NCBI GenBank assembly: GCA_037074765.1
Contig: JBAMDO010000048.1
Span: forward strand, 248,001 to 312,000
Length of the DNA stretch: 64,000 nt
Source: Mansonella perstans
Taxonomy: Eukaryota > Nematoda > Chromadorea > Rhabditida > Onchocercidae
Direction: 5' to 3'
In this document: positions 49,954 to 62,021 of the stretch, piece by piece
Layout of the letters: each line of letters opens with the position of its first letter
How positions within the stretch are numbered: position 1 is the stretch's first letter
Position numbers and translations under genes: made by a program
Notes under the pieces: model-generated
The model's database searches: none
The model's input: the letters and a program-made list of their open reading frames with translations, nothing else
What the model was told of the DNA's origin: nothing

Positions 49954-50353
49954 CTACACTGAATATGTCCTGTCCGCTTCAAATAGGTCAAGTTGGAGTG
50001 ATAACACAGATATTCTGATAGAAAGTGACATAAGATTGATCACAGATGTCAGGCAACAGTTAACGTCACTGATAGAAATTTTGGAGCGCATAGGAATGCT
50101 CTGGTATCTCTTAGAAGTGTCGAGAAATTGGGAAGCTTTGAGAATTTCTGAAATTTGCAACTGAAAAATTCATTCCAAACATAGCAAAAATCGCAAATCT
50201 TCAAAAAGACAATTTATTTACATTCTTCACTAATAGATTGTCCAACTACATCATCCTATCGTTTTTTTTTACTTTCAACAAAAACTCTCGATGAAAACAA
50301 ATTTCATACGGAAATTCTTCATTTTCAAATTCAGAAATGGGAAAAGAGAGCAT
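49954..50353 (-). CDS. Small two-exon gene, 95 aa, unrecognised
   Basis: Exon 1 (50273-50353) starts at an ATG two bases after TTCTTCATCAG and encodes MLSFPISEFENEEFPYEICF, then HREFLLK, ending AAA/GTAAAA. Exon 2 (49954-50160) follows GAATTTTTCAG. It joins in phase 0 and encodes LQISEILKASQFLDTSKRYQ, then a mostly helical stretch (SDVNCCLTSVINLMSLSIRI), ending DLFEADRTYSV and a TAG stop. The intron is 112 bases. Splice sites and phase both fit, and composition is coding-like. The C-terminal half looks like an amphipathic helix rather than a membrane span. The gene is divergent to the LEM-4 gene, with about 1.2 kb between their start codons. Confidence 0.55.
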
Positions 50354-50824
50354 TACTGATGAAGAAAGCCAGAGATTGAAAAAATTTTAAATAGTATGAA
50401 AAGTGAAGCAACATAGATGTATTAAGATTAACGAAATATTTTTCAACTAGAAATTGAGGAAATTTATGAATAGTATGCAGAACGGTAGTAAGTAGTATAA
50501 AAAACGAGTTAAAAGAATAAGACCATTGAAAAAACGGATGCGATAGACGAAAAAATGATTAAAGATGTCAGAGGAATAAAACAGTTTCAAAATAATTGGG
50601 TCCTGCAACGATTTCTGGTATCCGGTATTAAGATATTTTTTGAACTTTGTTTTTTTCGTTTTTTTAATTAGTGACTCGTAATTGATGATCACAGGTAGAA
50701 TTAAAATATGAACTGCGATGGGTACGATAAGTTTGTTATGATAGGGTTGCAGTTTGCACACTAGAAGTTTCAACTGAAGTTTGTTTTCGATTTTGTAAAA
50801 AATATTTTTGAATCTTTCGGTTTC

Positions 50825-50923
50825 GGGTCAAAAGGTTGCGAACCATTATCGTAATTCGGATCAAAAGGTTACGAACTATTATCGTAATTTGGATCAAAAG
50901 GTTACGAACCATTATCGTAATTC
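50825..50923. repeat. Three-copy 33-bp tandem repeat
   Basis: The unit GGATCAAAAGGTTACGAACC followed by ATTATCGTAATTC occurs three times (starts near 50825, 50858, 50891) with two or three substitutions. It lies between the divergent start codons of the 95-aa gene and LEM-4. Confidence 0.9.
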
Positions 50924-51529
50924 GTAATGAATGTCGCTTCGTCTTTTAGTGAATGGTGCAATTAATTGAAAGTTTGGATATTATTAGGATGAATTCTTTG
51001 GAAAATGGAAATGTAAGTGAAATAGCATGTGTTATGGCTGCGATGAAAATTTCATTAACGTTGCGTGCATTTCGTGAAATCCTTAATTTCGTATTGTTAA
51101 AACAGCTCATTTTACAGTCCAGAGAGGAACTATAGACCAATATTCAGCGCTAAATATACATGTTTGGCATGGAAGTGCTGGAATTTTTTTTAACTTTTTC
51201 GCTTCTAAGTGTGCTCTGATTAGAATATTTGTAATTTGTCACTTTGATGCAGGTGAGTGAATATATGGAAAAATTTATAAAATCATTAAATATTTTCGTT
51301 TTGGACATATAGCTTGAACTCGAAATAAATTTCGGAAATAGCTGACCTCCTGTAATTTTATGAATTTCAGACTGTTATTTTTAGAAGACGTTATTCTCTG
51401 ATTGTATGTTTTTTAACTAAAATCTGTTTTCAGAATTACTATGCTTTGCATGACTGCTAAAATTGTAGAGCATTTCCTCGTGCTGCTCCCTTGTTTTTTT
51501 TCTTCAAAAAATCTTCAGATTTATATTTC

Positions 51530-51531
51530 AG
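51530..51531 (+). promoter_or_regulatory. Acceptor before the LEM-4 start codon
   Basis: TTTATATTTCAG ends at 51531, and the next 21 bases before ATG contain an in-frame TGA. A protein-coding exon cannot therefore join from upstream in the LEM-4 frame. This fixes the start at 51553 and fits trans-splicing or a non-coding first exon. Confidence 0.65.
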
Positions 51532-51552
51532 ATAGTATGAAATCTATATGAA

Positions 51553-53819
51553 ATGGAGCAATCAAAGCAGCCAGAAGAATATTACGCTGTACATATTCCG
51601 TCGCCAAATGTTGGGATATCTGGTGAGGGTGCCGTATTTGCAACTCTGAGGGAAGCATCCAATTTCGCAAACACTCCGGAAAGTAAAGCAAAAGGTGAAG
51701 TATTCAGGATATACTACATAGAAAATAAAGCGTAACTTATACAAGGAGTAATACTATTACTTCAATACTATACATAAACTATTTGTGCATTCTTTAGGTG
51801 CTCGTTTCAAGCGTTTTCAAAGTCAGGTTGACGCAAAAGATTATGCCGAAAATGGCGATATATTTTGCAAAAGCCCAGAAATATCAGGTAAAAGTCAACC
51901 TATAGGAGAGCCAGGTTCTTCTTTCCCGTCCATACCTCGAGTAATGTTCAATCGTTTGAAAAAGGCAATCGAATTAAAGGTACGCGGTTATATGTTACAT
52001 GAATTTAACGGTTTTCAGTTGTTTTCCATTTCTGAAGGAGATTTTCATTTAGGACAACGAATTATTCCTGGAGATGGCTTTGCAAAATCCGCGTCATCTA
52101 ATTAATATCGGAAGTGACACACCAACTATCGTAGTTGAAGGGTTTCGTTATAATGCTATGCATCTGGCTGCGAAAGTTGGCAATTTAGACGTCGCTAAAT
52201 ACATTTTGTATCTTATTTGCGATATTGAGGCGCTGATGGCTTTATATGGTTTGTAAATGGATTTAAACTTTTTGGGTTTTTTCAAAAAAAGTTTTTTCCG
52301 GCAGATTTCTTTAAATTCATTTCCCATTTTGAAAGTTAACTAAAGAGTGGGAGGTTGTGTAAGATCATGTGCTTGTCCACAGCCACAGATCATGATAAAT
52401 AAATGCTATCTTTTTCGGTTCTCATAATAAAATTAATTTAATGTTTTAGGGACGTCAGAAGATGATGTTAGGATGCGCTCACGTATACTTCTTGATTGTT
52501 ATCTTAATATGCCGGACAAGGGTTCACACGATACACCATTACACTTTGCATCTAAATTTGGACACTATCATTTTGTTGAACTGCTTCTGAGTTATAACGT
52601 ATGTCAGAAAAATCCCGTTAACAAGTAAGTTGATGTAAATTTTGGTTAGGTTATCCATTTTTTAATATTATAAACCAAGTTATGTAGAGCTGTAAATTCA
52701 CTGTTGGAACCTGTTTGTCTATATATCATTGCCGAAGAAAACTGTAAAGAGTAATTTTAGGCCCTAACATAGGGTCAATTTTCTTTTAATTTTAATTTTT
52801 TGGCTTAATTCCTTTAAAAATTTTATGAAAAAGTTATTTTTGGCTGACGTTTTAATTGCATTCGCTTTAAAAGTGCAGGAATTTAGGATGGGTTTTACAC
52901 CTGCTCAAGTTTGTTGCACACGATATGCTGGTCATGATAAAGAAGATCTCCGTGCAAATATGATGCCGCTTTTTCTTTCCTTCTTTGTTGCACTTTATCG
53001 TCCAACGGATAATTATTATTCAATAACTATTCAGCTTTTCGGTAGAGTATATAGTAAAGTTTTGATATAACTTCTTTCAACTTATGTCAAAACGCCTTGC
53101 TGTTGTTATAGAATACTGATCTCTCTCTAGACTTTCGTTAAATTACTAATTAATAAATCTGTGTCACTATTTTGTTTCAGTGTTGACTACATACGCTGTT
53201 GACAATATTTTTCAATTTTTGATTTGCAGATGAATTACCAGCTAATACACTTCCACACGACGCACCTGGATCTTCCGTATGCATGTCAGCCTTAGAGAAA
53301 TGCGAACTTGCAGCTTACGCTGGTAATATTAAGTGTTTTTCTCTGTTTGAATAGTTTCATTGTTAGAACTATGTGTCGTCCTTACAGATTCCTATTTGTC
53401 AGTTTAGTAAGAAAGATTTTCGGCAAGCTGTGAAATAGAGCGACAATGTAATCATTTAAGAGGCCCGAGCAGCGAGATATCGAGATATTGTTGCTGTCTT
53501 TTGGATTTACTATTAAATATTTATGTGCCAGTAATATGCATTTAGTTTCCACTTTATATTCGTGCTAAATTATTTGAGGACCATTCGCTGATAAAGCTGT
53601 GGCAGAAAAATTTTATGAAACATGGAAAATAGAAGAAAAATACTATCGTAGATCGCATCCTCGAAAAGGTGCTGAACGTGTTGGAAGACGTCTCGCTAGT
53701 GAATATAAAATAACCTGGATGGAGCGTTGGATTTTTTGCAATAAATTGCTTGATTTTCAATCTTACACAGGTCTCTTGTACTTTATTTAAATCGACTTTT
53801 AAATTAAAATTAATGTTTT

Positions 53820-53862
<43 letters not shown>

Positions 53863-56045
53863 GTTTGTAGCATTAAATAAAAGACAGATTCTTTCTAAAC
53901 GGAAAATTCGCGAAATTTCTATTGTAATTAGAAAAAAAATATTATTCCTCACTTTAAAATTTTGTACCATTCACTGTTGCAGGACTGGAGAACTTAAATC
54001 GCTATCTTGTGCAAATCAGATTGAATCCGCCGGTTTCTTCAGTTGATGCTGTCAGCTTTGACTACGATGATGGACGTATGGTTTTTTCAGATGCTTCCGA
54101 TACCCCGTTTGTAAAGGATCAAAGGACTGAAAATGGTACATGTGGAACCGATAATTCACATAGTACATCACATGGTGGATTAACAGATAAGCAAGTTTTT
54201 CATTTCACAACATTTTCATTTTCTGGGACTCTGAAACAAATACCTTTTATGTCTTTCCGTCTTCATGTTTGCATCTTGTTACCATTGATATTGCGCTCAG
54301 CAGGATAATTTCGAGTTTAGTTACCAGTAATACTTTGCTACGCAGAATAGTGAAAATTGATCTGGCACATCTAGTTACCACTGTTGCTTCTCTTCTCAGA
54401 ATAGTAAAAGGTAGATCTAGTTTTTACTGTCTTATATTTTTTCTTTGTTTTTATTTTGTTTCAAAATTTATGCAAGTTATTTACATTGAAAAAAAAAAGT
54501 TAAATCTAATCATTTTCATTTATGCTTCATTTACATTTATATGCTTTTACCTTATTTGCTTTGTAAATGAAAAATTAAATTCGTTTTAGTTGATTATGGA
54601 TTTATTGAATTAGATTTAACTTTTCAAATTATTACGATATATCGTTTTAAAAGCTTCGGACATGTTTTTAAGAATGTAGTTTTTCGTTTTTATTTCATAT
54701 TGACCGTAGACTTCACTTTCATCGCTCTCTACCTCTCATATTCATATATGGATTCGTGGTACAAAGTGACTTATGTTATTAGTATAAATGTCTAAAATTT
54801 ATACGAAAACTCTTCCGTAAATTTTAAAAGTTATATTTGCTCTTTCAACATTTCCTGCTTTCAGGAACTGCTTCCTTGAACCAATCCATATTATTTGCTT
54901 TTTCCTTTTTTATCTAATTTTTTGGTTTTGAAAACGTCATTGTTTTTATGCGTTAAGAAGATCGGATATTGAAATATTTTAAAAGAACTCAGTTTAATTT
55001 TAGGTTGGCTTGTCTTCATTTGGATTCATCATCTAACGTACTTCTGGATTCAGGAGGTCAGGTATCTGAAGACGATGCTATTTCCGTAGAAAATTTGGTG
55101 GCTTCCGAATCGTTCTTGACTTCAGATTCGAGTGTTGTCACTTCATCTGTTCAACAGACTAGTAGTGCCGATGATCGAAGTGACTGTACTGATTTCGATT
55201 ATTATACACCACCATCGTCGCCGGAGCCAGTTTATATTTATAAAGGGATCCCATCGAAGGATGATGAGGAACTAACAATTGCACTCTCCCTGGTAAGCTC
55301 TTATGCGCAGAAAGTATGTAAAAAAATACATGAGGGAAGAAAAAGATTGCAGGAGAAAACAAATTTTTACCGCTTTTCTTTAAATTCATTTGACGAGAGA
55401 TACATAACTACTTATTTTGGAACACTTATTGTGCAGATATTTATTATCAGCTATTTTTTTACTGTACATATGAACTTACGAAATTGAGTATTTATACGTA
55501 TTAAAGATATATTAGAAATCATGATCTATAAACGGTGAAAAGTGATTGATCAATAGAAATAATTTTTTTTATTATCTTTCGTCGTGGGAATTATTTGACT
55601 GTTCCGTATCTCCCTCCTATCGGTCGAAATAGTACCTGCTGCAACTGTATAGCAATTTAGTATGCAATGCCGTCAGTGTCAGCCATATCATTTAACCCAT
55701 CCTCTTACTAGACTGCTATCTTTTGGTTTCTTGATTTGTAGACTAGTGGGTACGGTATCATTTAATTCATTTTACCACTTTAAAATTTATTTTCTTACAC
55801 ACTGTATTTATCTGTTTACTGTTGGACATCGATGATTAACGGAATTTTTTGTTTTAATTTAAACTAGATATCTTCAATTCATATCACCTACTGCAAAATT
55901 GCTGCAAATTAAGGTTGATCATCAGCTGATTCAGCGTTTTGGTGCTGTTGCGGAGTATGTGCGACATGTACGCAGCGTGCCGGAAACGGAGCGTTCCCAT
56001 TGGCCATTCACTGACTCGCCACGTGCCAAAAGGCGGAGAATGTAA
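51553..56045 (+). CDS. lem-4: ANKLE2 / LEM-4 orthologue
   Basis: Exons 51553-51694, 51798-51979, 52053-52248, 52450-52624, 52887-53041, 53230-53322, 53579-53770, 53983-54190, 55004-55292 and a last exon ending at 56045 encode about 590 residues. Family landmarks appear in order. A caulimovirus-VI/RNase-H-like fold runs YYAVHIPSPNVGISGEGAVF to KGARFKRFQS. The segment NPRHLINIGSDTPTIVVEGF leads into two ankyrin repeats (YNAMHLAAKVGNLDVAKYIL; SHDTPLHFASKFGHYHFVEL). Next come MGFTPAQVCCTR, AERVGRRLASEYKITWMERW, GLENLNRYLV, and the YTPPSSPEPVYIYKG segment of ANKLE2. In animals this protein controls BAF phosphorylation through PP2A and VRK1 during nuclear-envelope reassembly. No LEM domain or N-terminal membrane span is encoded before the fixed start. 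Intron 8 uses a GC donor. Exon 9 ends in phase 0: an AAG acceptor at 55913 keeps frame, whereas the better-looking CTAG at 55867 does not. Confidence 0.93.
53830..53861 (+). repeat. Poly(A) run of 32 in a LEM-4 intron
   Basis: An uninterrupted A homopolymer lies in intron 7 of the LEM-4 gene. Its length in the assembly is likely to be unreliable, and no retrogene body precedes it. Confidence 0.9.
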
Positions 56046-56525
56046 ATTAAAGTTGCTCTTTCTATCGGGTTGCATTGGCTAGAATGATTTTTTCGAAATT
56101 TTGTTTCTAATAATTCTCTCTTGTTGGTATGATATTTTTAACTTCCATTTTTCTCAGCTCGTCTGAGAATTACATCAAATGCATGTAGATGAACGGAAAA
56201 TTTTTGTTTTCTAGACTAACTTGATAAAGTATACGGCATGCATCTGACCGAATAGTTTGGTAGTGATTCTGCAGTTTTTTCTATGTTCAGAATTATTTGA
56301 TTCTGTAGCATTGTTCTGTACATAATTAACATTAATTTAGGGGTAAAATTTAAGCGCATTATTTTTCAATTATCCATAGTGAATATCAATTTAAAAGGGA
56401 ATTTTAAGTTTATGAGATTATAGTTATTAAAAAAATTTAATCGAAAATGATGTAAATCAGTTGTTTTCTATTTAGATTCAATAAGAGTGAAATTGACGTT
56501 GTCATATATCTTCGAACATTGGCTG

Positions 56526-56531
56526 TAAATA
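56526..56531 (+). terminator. Candidate poly(A) signal
   Basis: An AATAAA hexamer (in CTGTAAATAAAGTG) lies about 480 bases after the LEM-4 stop codon. It is a plausible 3'-end signal, but A+T-rich sequence produces such hexamers by chance. Confidence 0.3.
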
Positions 56532-56986
56532 AAGTGTTCCAGAGTATCTAGTACTGTATGAGGTACGAAAAGTTCATGCACATGAAGCGATTTAGAATAT
56601 TCGGGGTCATATTTTCACTTCATTGAAAAGGGCCTTAGCCTGACTATGTTTTGGAGCTAACTACGATTTAAGGAAAAGTAAATGCTTGGGAAAACTGTGG
56701 ACGAAAAAATTTGCTGTGGTGTTGGAGCTGATGTGCTTTTTCATTCCATTGGGAAGATTTATTTCTCTAACGTCCCGTATAATGAACCCATGCTACCTCA
56801 TTTCTGTCTAACTTTTGAAAGTTTTATGGTCAATTCAATATTCATTATGAATAATTTCGGTTCATCCGCTTTTTTTCATTACTGTTACATAGTAATTGAC
56901 TTTGTCCTATTTTTAATCCTTGTTGAACTTATTTCTTAAAAATATCTGTTCACAGTTAAGCTGAAAATCCGCAAATCTTGAATATT

Positions 56987-57252
56987 ATGGGAATGATTAT
57001 AAATATCAGAAAAATTTTTCGGTATGCAGTTGTCGATAAGACTGAAGTCTTGTGCGCTGTAATACCAGGTGGATCGTTTCTACCTGATGTACTGGTTCAG
57101 TGCATTTCTTTACTTGTCTAATTAGTCTTGGTTTGTCTGAAACTTTATCCAAGGATTTAAATTGTAACATCACTTTTCAGCATACAGTAATTATTGCTGT
57201 TCTTCAAACGTTGCGGTGGGAGTACCTTGCAAGGAAAGATCGCAGATGTTAA
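56987..57252 (+). CDS. Possible small two-exon membrane protein, 66 aa
   Basis: After CACAG at 56951-56955, an ATG at 56987 opens MGMIINIRKIFRYAVVDKTE, then VLCAVIPGGSFLPDVLVQCI to 57115. A second segment (57181-57252) follows CACTTTTCAG and reads HTVIIAVLQTLRWEYLARKD, ending RRC and a TAA. Joining them gives one continuous hydrophobic helix of about 25 residues with a basic C-terminus. The acceptor is good, but the donor (GTCTAA) is weak and the intron is only 65 bases. It starts about 0.9 kb after the LEM-4 stop on the same strand. A preceding 85-codon frame (56682-56939) has no splice support and is not called. Confidence 0.35.
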
Positions 57253-59189
57253 ATCTATCTTCAGCATGTGTTGCAATAAATCGCAGAAATATTGTAAATT
57301 TGTCAAAAGATTAGCAAAAAACTAGGCCTTAGGTATGATGTGATTGTGAGGGGTGGACACAGAGATATGCAGTGAATTCTTTCAAAAATTAAAAATGCAT
57401 TTAAAGAACAGATATGGAGGACTGGCTCGCATTTTTCATGAAAAAATATGCACATCGATTACTTTGCAGTTTTCCTCGAACTTTCATTCGTAACGAGTTA
57501 CTTCTCCGCATGAAATGCCATTATGATTTCCGCAGGACAGGATAATCTTGTTAACGTCTAAGCTAGCAGTTTAAGTTATAAAATTCAAAAATTTTAAGAT
57601 ATTTACAAGCATTCCGGGGACCATGAAATCGATATGGCATAGGCAAATTAGAATAAGTTGAAATGAAGAAATTGTTATCTGATATTTACTCTTCAGCATG
57701 CTTAAAACAAAAATGTAAGCTCCAAAATGCCGATGTATCATTCCAGTTTTCTAAATTTCTAATGAACATTTTTTCTATAAGATTAGAATTTTCAAGAGAG
57801 AAAAAGTTTCTGAACTAATCCATGTTGCTTCTGGAAAGCAAAGAATCTTAAAAAGTTCTAGCTTTTTTTTTAACATAGTCAAGTAGCATTTAATAGATTC
57901 ATAAGGATAACTTTGCTATCGTCTACGTAGTTTAGAAAGTTCACACTTTACCTTATACGTAAAATCAGTTATTGAGGGACGTTGGAACAAAATGTAATCT
58001 TTATTATTACATCAGATATCGATTGCAATAAAAAATGTTATTTTCGTTTTAATTAAAAATGGGAATTGGGTGCATGTTATTAGCTGAAGCCAATAGCGAT
58101 GATAGGTTTTTTTTGGAGTTTTTTTTTTTTTTTTTTGAAATTATGGATTCATTGTAATAGGAAATACATATGGGTAGCTATAGCTTTTTAGTAAAAAATC
58201 CTGAATTTAGAATAATGAACAACAGCTAGTCTAGTCTTCTTTCCAACTCACTGATTGCTTATTGATTTATCTCTTAAGCTTTAAACTCATTTGGTCTTAC
58301 GCAAAAGAACGAAAACAAAGCTTTGATGTGCTAGACTAAGCCTAACAAGGAAGAGATCTTTCCTCTTCCTATTCTGTTCATTTAATGGCCTACATTTGCT
58401 TAAATTTTGCAGAGTGCATGTCTTCTTGTGCACGCCTTTTGCTCAAGATATCATTTTATGCCAATAAAAATTTTTAAGAAAATGCAATATAATATATGAT
58501 ATCGCGTGTTATGCATATCAACCGAGAAGTTTTATTTCGCTTCTCTTAATTCTTTCTCTGTTTTTCAGTGATGTTTAATACTATCTGGATTATTCTGATG
58601 ACTTTCCTAAAAGTCTCTCATTGGCGGTTTAACTAATAAATAACTGAGCAGCTAGAACGATAGAAGATTGCCGTTAAATGTGACTTCATTTGTATAAAAC
58701 TCCGTTTTTCCTTATATTTCGTAGAAATCTCTTTTTTTGATTGAGGAATTATTTGTAGGTAGATGATCCATTGAACTATCGAAGAAAGTACTTCATTGAA
58801 CGTACTTCATTGAACTATTGAAGCAGAGAATTCGAAGTTTGATAATTTTCGTTTAAGATCCATTTTCTCGACTCTTGGAAGGTCATATTCCGGTTGATTA
58901 AAAATTAACAAATTATGGATCTAAATGGTTTCTTAAAATTTATTTCCATATTTTGACTTTTTTTAATAAGAGATGGAAAAAAATGAAAAAAATAAATGTT
59001 CTTTTAAAGGTGAGAATGAAGATAAGCGATATTTCTGCTCAAATAAACTAAATTAATCCAGAAAGAATTTAAGAAGCTTACAGCTGTCGGTTGTAAGCTT
59101 AAATCACCTCTTTGTTTTGGTTCCCTTAAATTCATGTTCGCTTCCACTTATTAAAATTTGGGGAGAGTATTTCTATGTCCCACTAAAGT
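57253..59189. other. Intergenic stretch
   Basis: No supported exon. A T run of 16 bases lies at about 58121-58136, and a short duplicated phrase (ACTTCATTGAAC) lies at 58788-58822. Confidence 0.45.
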
Positions 59190-60781
59190 TTATTCCAAAT
59201 CATCATCAAAGGCGCAAGAATGGTGTTCAGTCAATGAAGCAGCAGTTCTGCCTCGTTCGAAACTATTATTCTGATTTGAATTTGATTTGAATTCTTTAAA
59301 GTTTCTTAAAATCGTGAAATTTGCAGCACATTGATGGAATGATTCGGTACTTGGATAGTTTATGTGATGGGACTTTCTTGATTCCTCAAGGCATGAATCA
59401 ATTTTATATTTTGCAACATAGCCGCTTGGTGTAGCTATAATGCAGTTTTCGAGTTTGAAAGTGTTCCTTGTGATAAAAAAAGTTCTGTGATAGTTAAAAA
59501 AAAATTCAACTGATAGTTTTTTTAAAAGTTTTGTATATGATTTTATCAAGAGCCACAAAGGACACCTAAAAACATTCGTTTTTCTACCAATCACGACCTC
59601 ACTGCCAATATTTTTAAACATTTTAATTTTCAAGTAGAGCTCCATCATAACTTTTTGCCTTGATTCATTTTCTTATCGATTAATAATTGTTTTTAAAAGC
59701 AGGTCAATGTTGTTGAGGGTATAACACAAAGCCACTTAAAGCTGTGAAATGACTTTGCTTTTTTGCTTTAAAAGGAAAATTAAGTGACTGCTAATCATTC
59801 CAGTGTTATATAGCTCCTTTAAAAACAATAGAATGGAATACACGATGAGGAAGAAAACTGTTATCCGATTCGAAAAATTTATTTCTTGATTTTCAACGTC
59901 GTAAAAATTTTAAAAAAAAACATTCAAGATCGACCTTAAAGTGAGCACTGTTTATAATGTTGAAGCAAGCAAAGAAACAGTTTGAAACAATCGGGATTGT
60001 TTCTCAAAGAGAAATCAATTTTGATACTACTAACGAATAACTGATAATTATGTCATGAGCCAAGCAAGGAATGCAGCTGCATCATGTTCATATTCCGGTT
60101 GCACGTCTTCTTATCCATTATTTTACTTAATGGATCTCTTATTGTTTAGTTATTTGAAATTTTTTTAATACAAGTAATTGTATTCCATGCATTTTATATC
60201 AAACAAGAAAAAAAATATTTCATTTTCTTTACTTGAAACGAAAAGGATAACAAACAGTCGTGGAACGTCTTTTTTTGCAGTCATTTATACTGCTTTTCAT
60301 TTCTCGTTGGCACTTTAATTGATGAGTGGGATAGTATAAACTGTTAATTGGTTGTTTCATGAGTTTCTTTTAGAAAAATGATGCTCCACTAACGGAAATC
60401 GGTACGCATCAATATCCTGAAAGTTCCAATTCTCATGTGGTTTTGATAATACTTTACTAATTCCAATTTCATCTTGTTTTCTATCAACTTCATTTCTCTT
60501 CAATTACACTTCTCTATATCAAATCTAACACCACCAAATTTAAATCACGAATACTGTACACGCTAGCTCTAGTTATTGGAATTTTACCGCAAGTTGAGAT
60601 TAGATAGTGTTACTACAGAGATACCTTTCATTACATTAGTTATCAAATCAGATTTTGTTGCAAAATCTTGTTTTATTGCCGATAACTCATTTAGTGAGTT
60701 ATCAGTGGATGTTAATTTTCGCAATCGAGAAAATCCGCTGATTAGAATTTCATGAAGCGGCGACACTGACTTAAGTTTCAC
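59190..60781 (-). CDS. Two exons of an unrecognised minus-strand gene
   Basis: The last exon (59190-59484) follows AACTATCACAG and is open for 97 codons to a TAA. It reads NTFKLENCIIATPSGYVAKY, then KIDSCLEESRKSHHINYPST, and has an acidic end (FDDDLE). An upstream exon, about 60625 to 60781 on the same strand, encodes SVSPLHEILISGFSRLRKLT and SAIKQDFATKSDLITNVMKG, ending at AAAG/GTATCT. They do not join directly with certainty, and at least one exon is probably missing between them. The ENCIIATPSGYVAKYKI phrase resembles a β-propeller strand pair, which is only an impression. Upstream exons would lie between 60.8 kb and the synapsin start. Confidence 0.4.
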
Positions 60782-61930
60782 ACGTTAGTGCATTGCGATA
60801 AACAAATCAAAAAAAAAGTTTATGGCCGAAATACCAAAATTGGAGAACGTGGAGTCAAATAGATTGTAAAGTGCATTTTAAAATTTTCGCAAAAATAACG
60901 AATTGCTTAGACGTATAATTTCTTTATGACCTTCCTAAGACGATTTATGCAAAAAATAAGCACTTCTGATGAAATAGTAGAAATGAATCAGTATATTTAG
61001 AATAGTTTTTAAGTTCAAATTTGCCAAATTTTTAAACAATTTTCACATGTCGAGAATTTTTCGAAAAAAAAAATTGAAGTGATTGATTCATTCAGTGAAT
61101 TATGATCATGATTGTAAAAAAAGAACTTTTGAGAATAATGGAAAATAAGCGAAATAAGTGGAATTAGAACACATTCGTCAAATGCTGGACATATGTAATT
61201 TATTCAGAGAAGTATTTAGAATAAAAATTATTCAAAAAATGTTTTTACTTTTGATGCATCATTAGCTTATTGTCTTTTCCTTTAGCTTTTGGTCGTTTTG
61301 AGTATTTAGTTGTTTATTTTCAGATCTTTTTTATTTTTTGTTTCTCTAATGATTCCTTTTGTTATTTTTTGTTGGGTTTAAGTTTTTTATATATCATTAC
61401 GCTAATTTTATTTATAAGATTGTTCTTAATTTTTTTTTTATTTTAATTTTGTTTTGGGTTTTAATTATTTATTTTAAGTGTTTTCGTTTGTTTACCTTTA
61501 TTTCCCTTTGTTTCGTGGATATTATCGTACTAGTGTTTTGGTTTTTTTATATTCTTTTTTGCTTTTTTAAGTTTGGGTAATGTGAGTATAATTTTCTATC
61601 ATTCTTAATTTTCGACTAGAAGATTGTATATTATTGATAAATTCTATTTAGAAAGACATACTAGGTATTTTATATTTCCCAAAAAAGAAAAAAGATAATC
61701 ATCGATGACTAGCTGTTTTGTACAAGCCCATTAGGGATTTTCTTCCGGCAGCGGTCCAATGTAACACATTTTCCATGTTCTCAGCCTTTCTTCTTTCTTC
61801 GTGCTTTCCTCATTGTGATAAAAATTAATGGAACCTTCACTGAAACATAATGGCGGTTTTTTGCTTTGCTTTCACTACCATTTTCTCAATTAATAAATTC
61901 TTTTCTCGAGATTTAGACTTTTCATATTTC
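60782..61930. other. Intergenic region upstream of synapsin
   Basis: A+T-rich with long T runs around 61320-61570. The plus-strand frame there is Phe/Leu-rich and regarded as composition. It presumably includes the synapsin promoter, but no specific site was recognised. Confidence 0.4.
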
Positions 61931-61931
61931 A
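61930..61931 (+). promoter_or_regulatory. Acceptor at the start of the synapsin 5' UTR
   Basis: TTTTCATATTTCAG precedes the 90-base leader of the synapsin start exon. Trans-splicing or a cis-spliced non-coding exon would both fit. Confidence 0.4.
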
Positions 61932-62021
61932 GGTTTCTGACGAATCTTTCTATGACAAAAGGAGCTAACCGTTGCTACCGACATAGTCAGCTGAAGAATA
62001 AGTAAAAAAAGAGACGAAACT

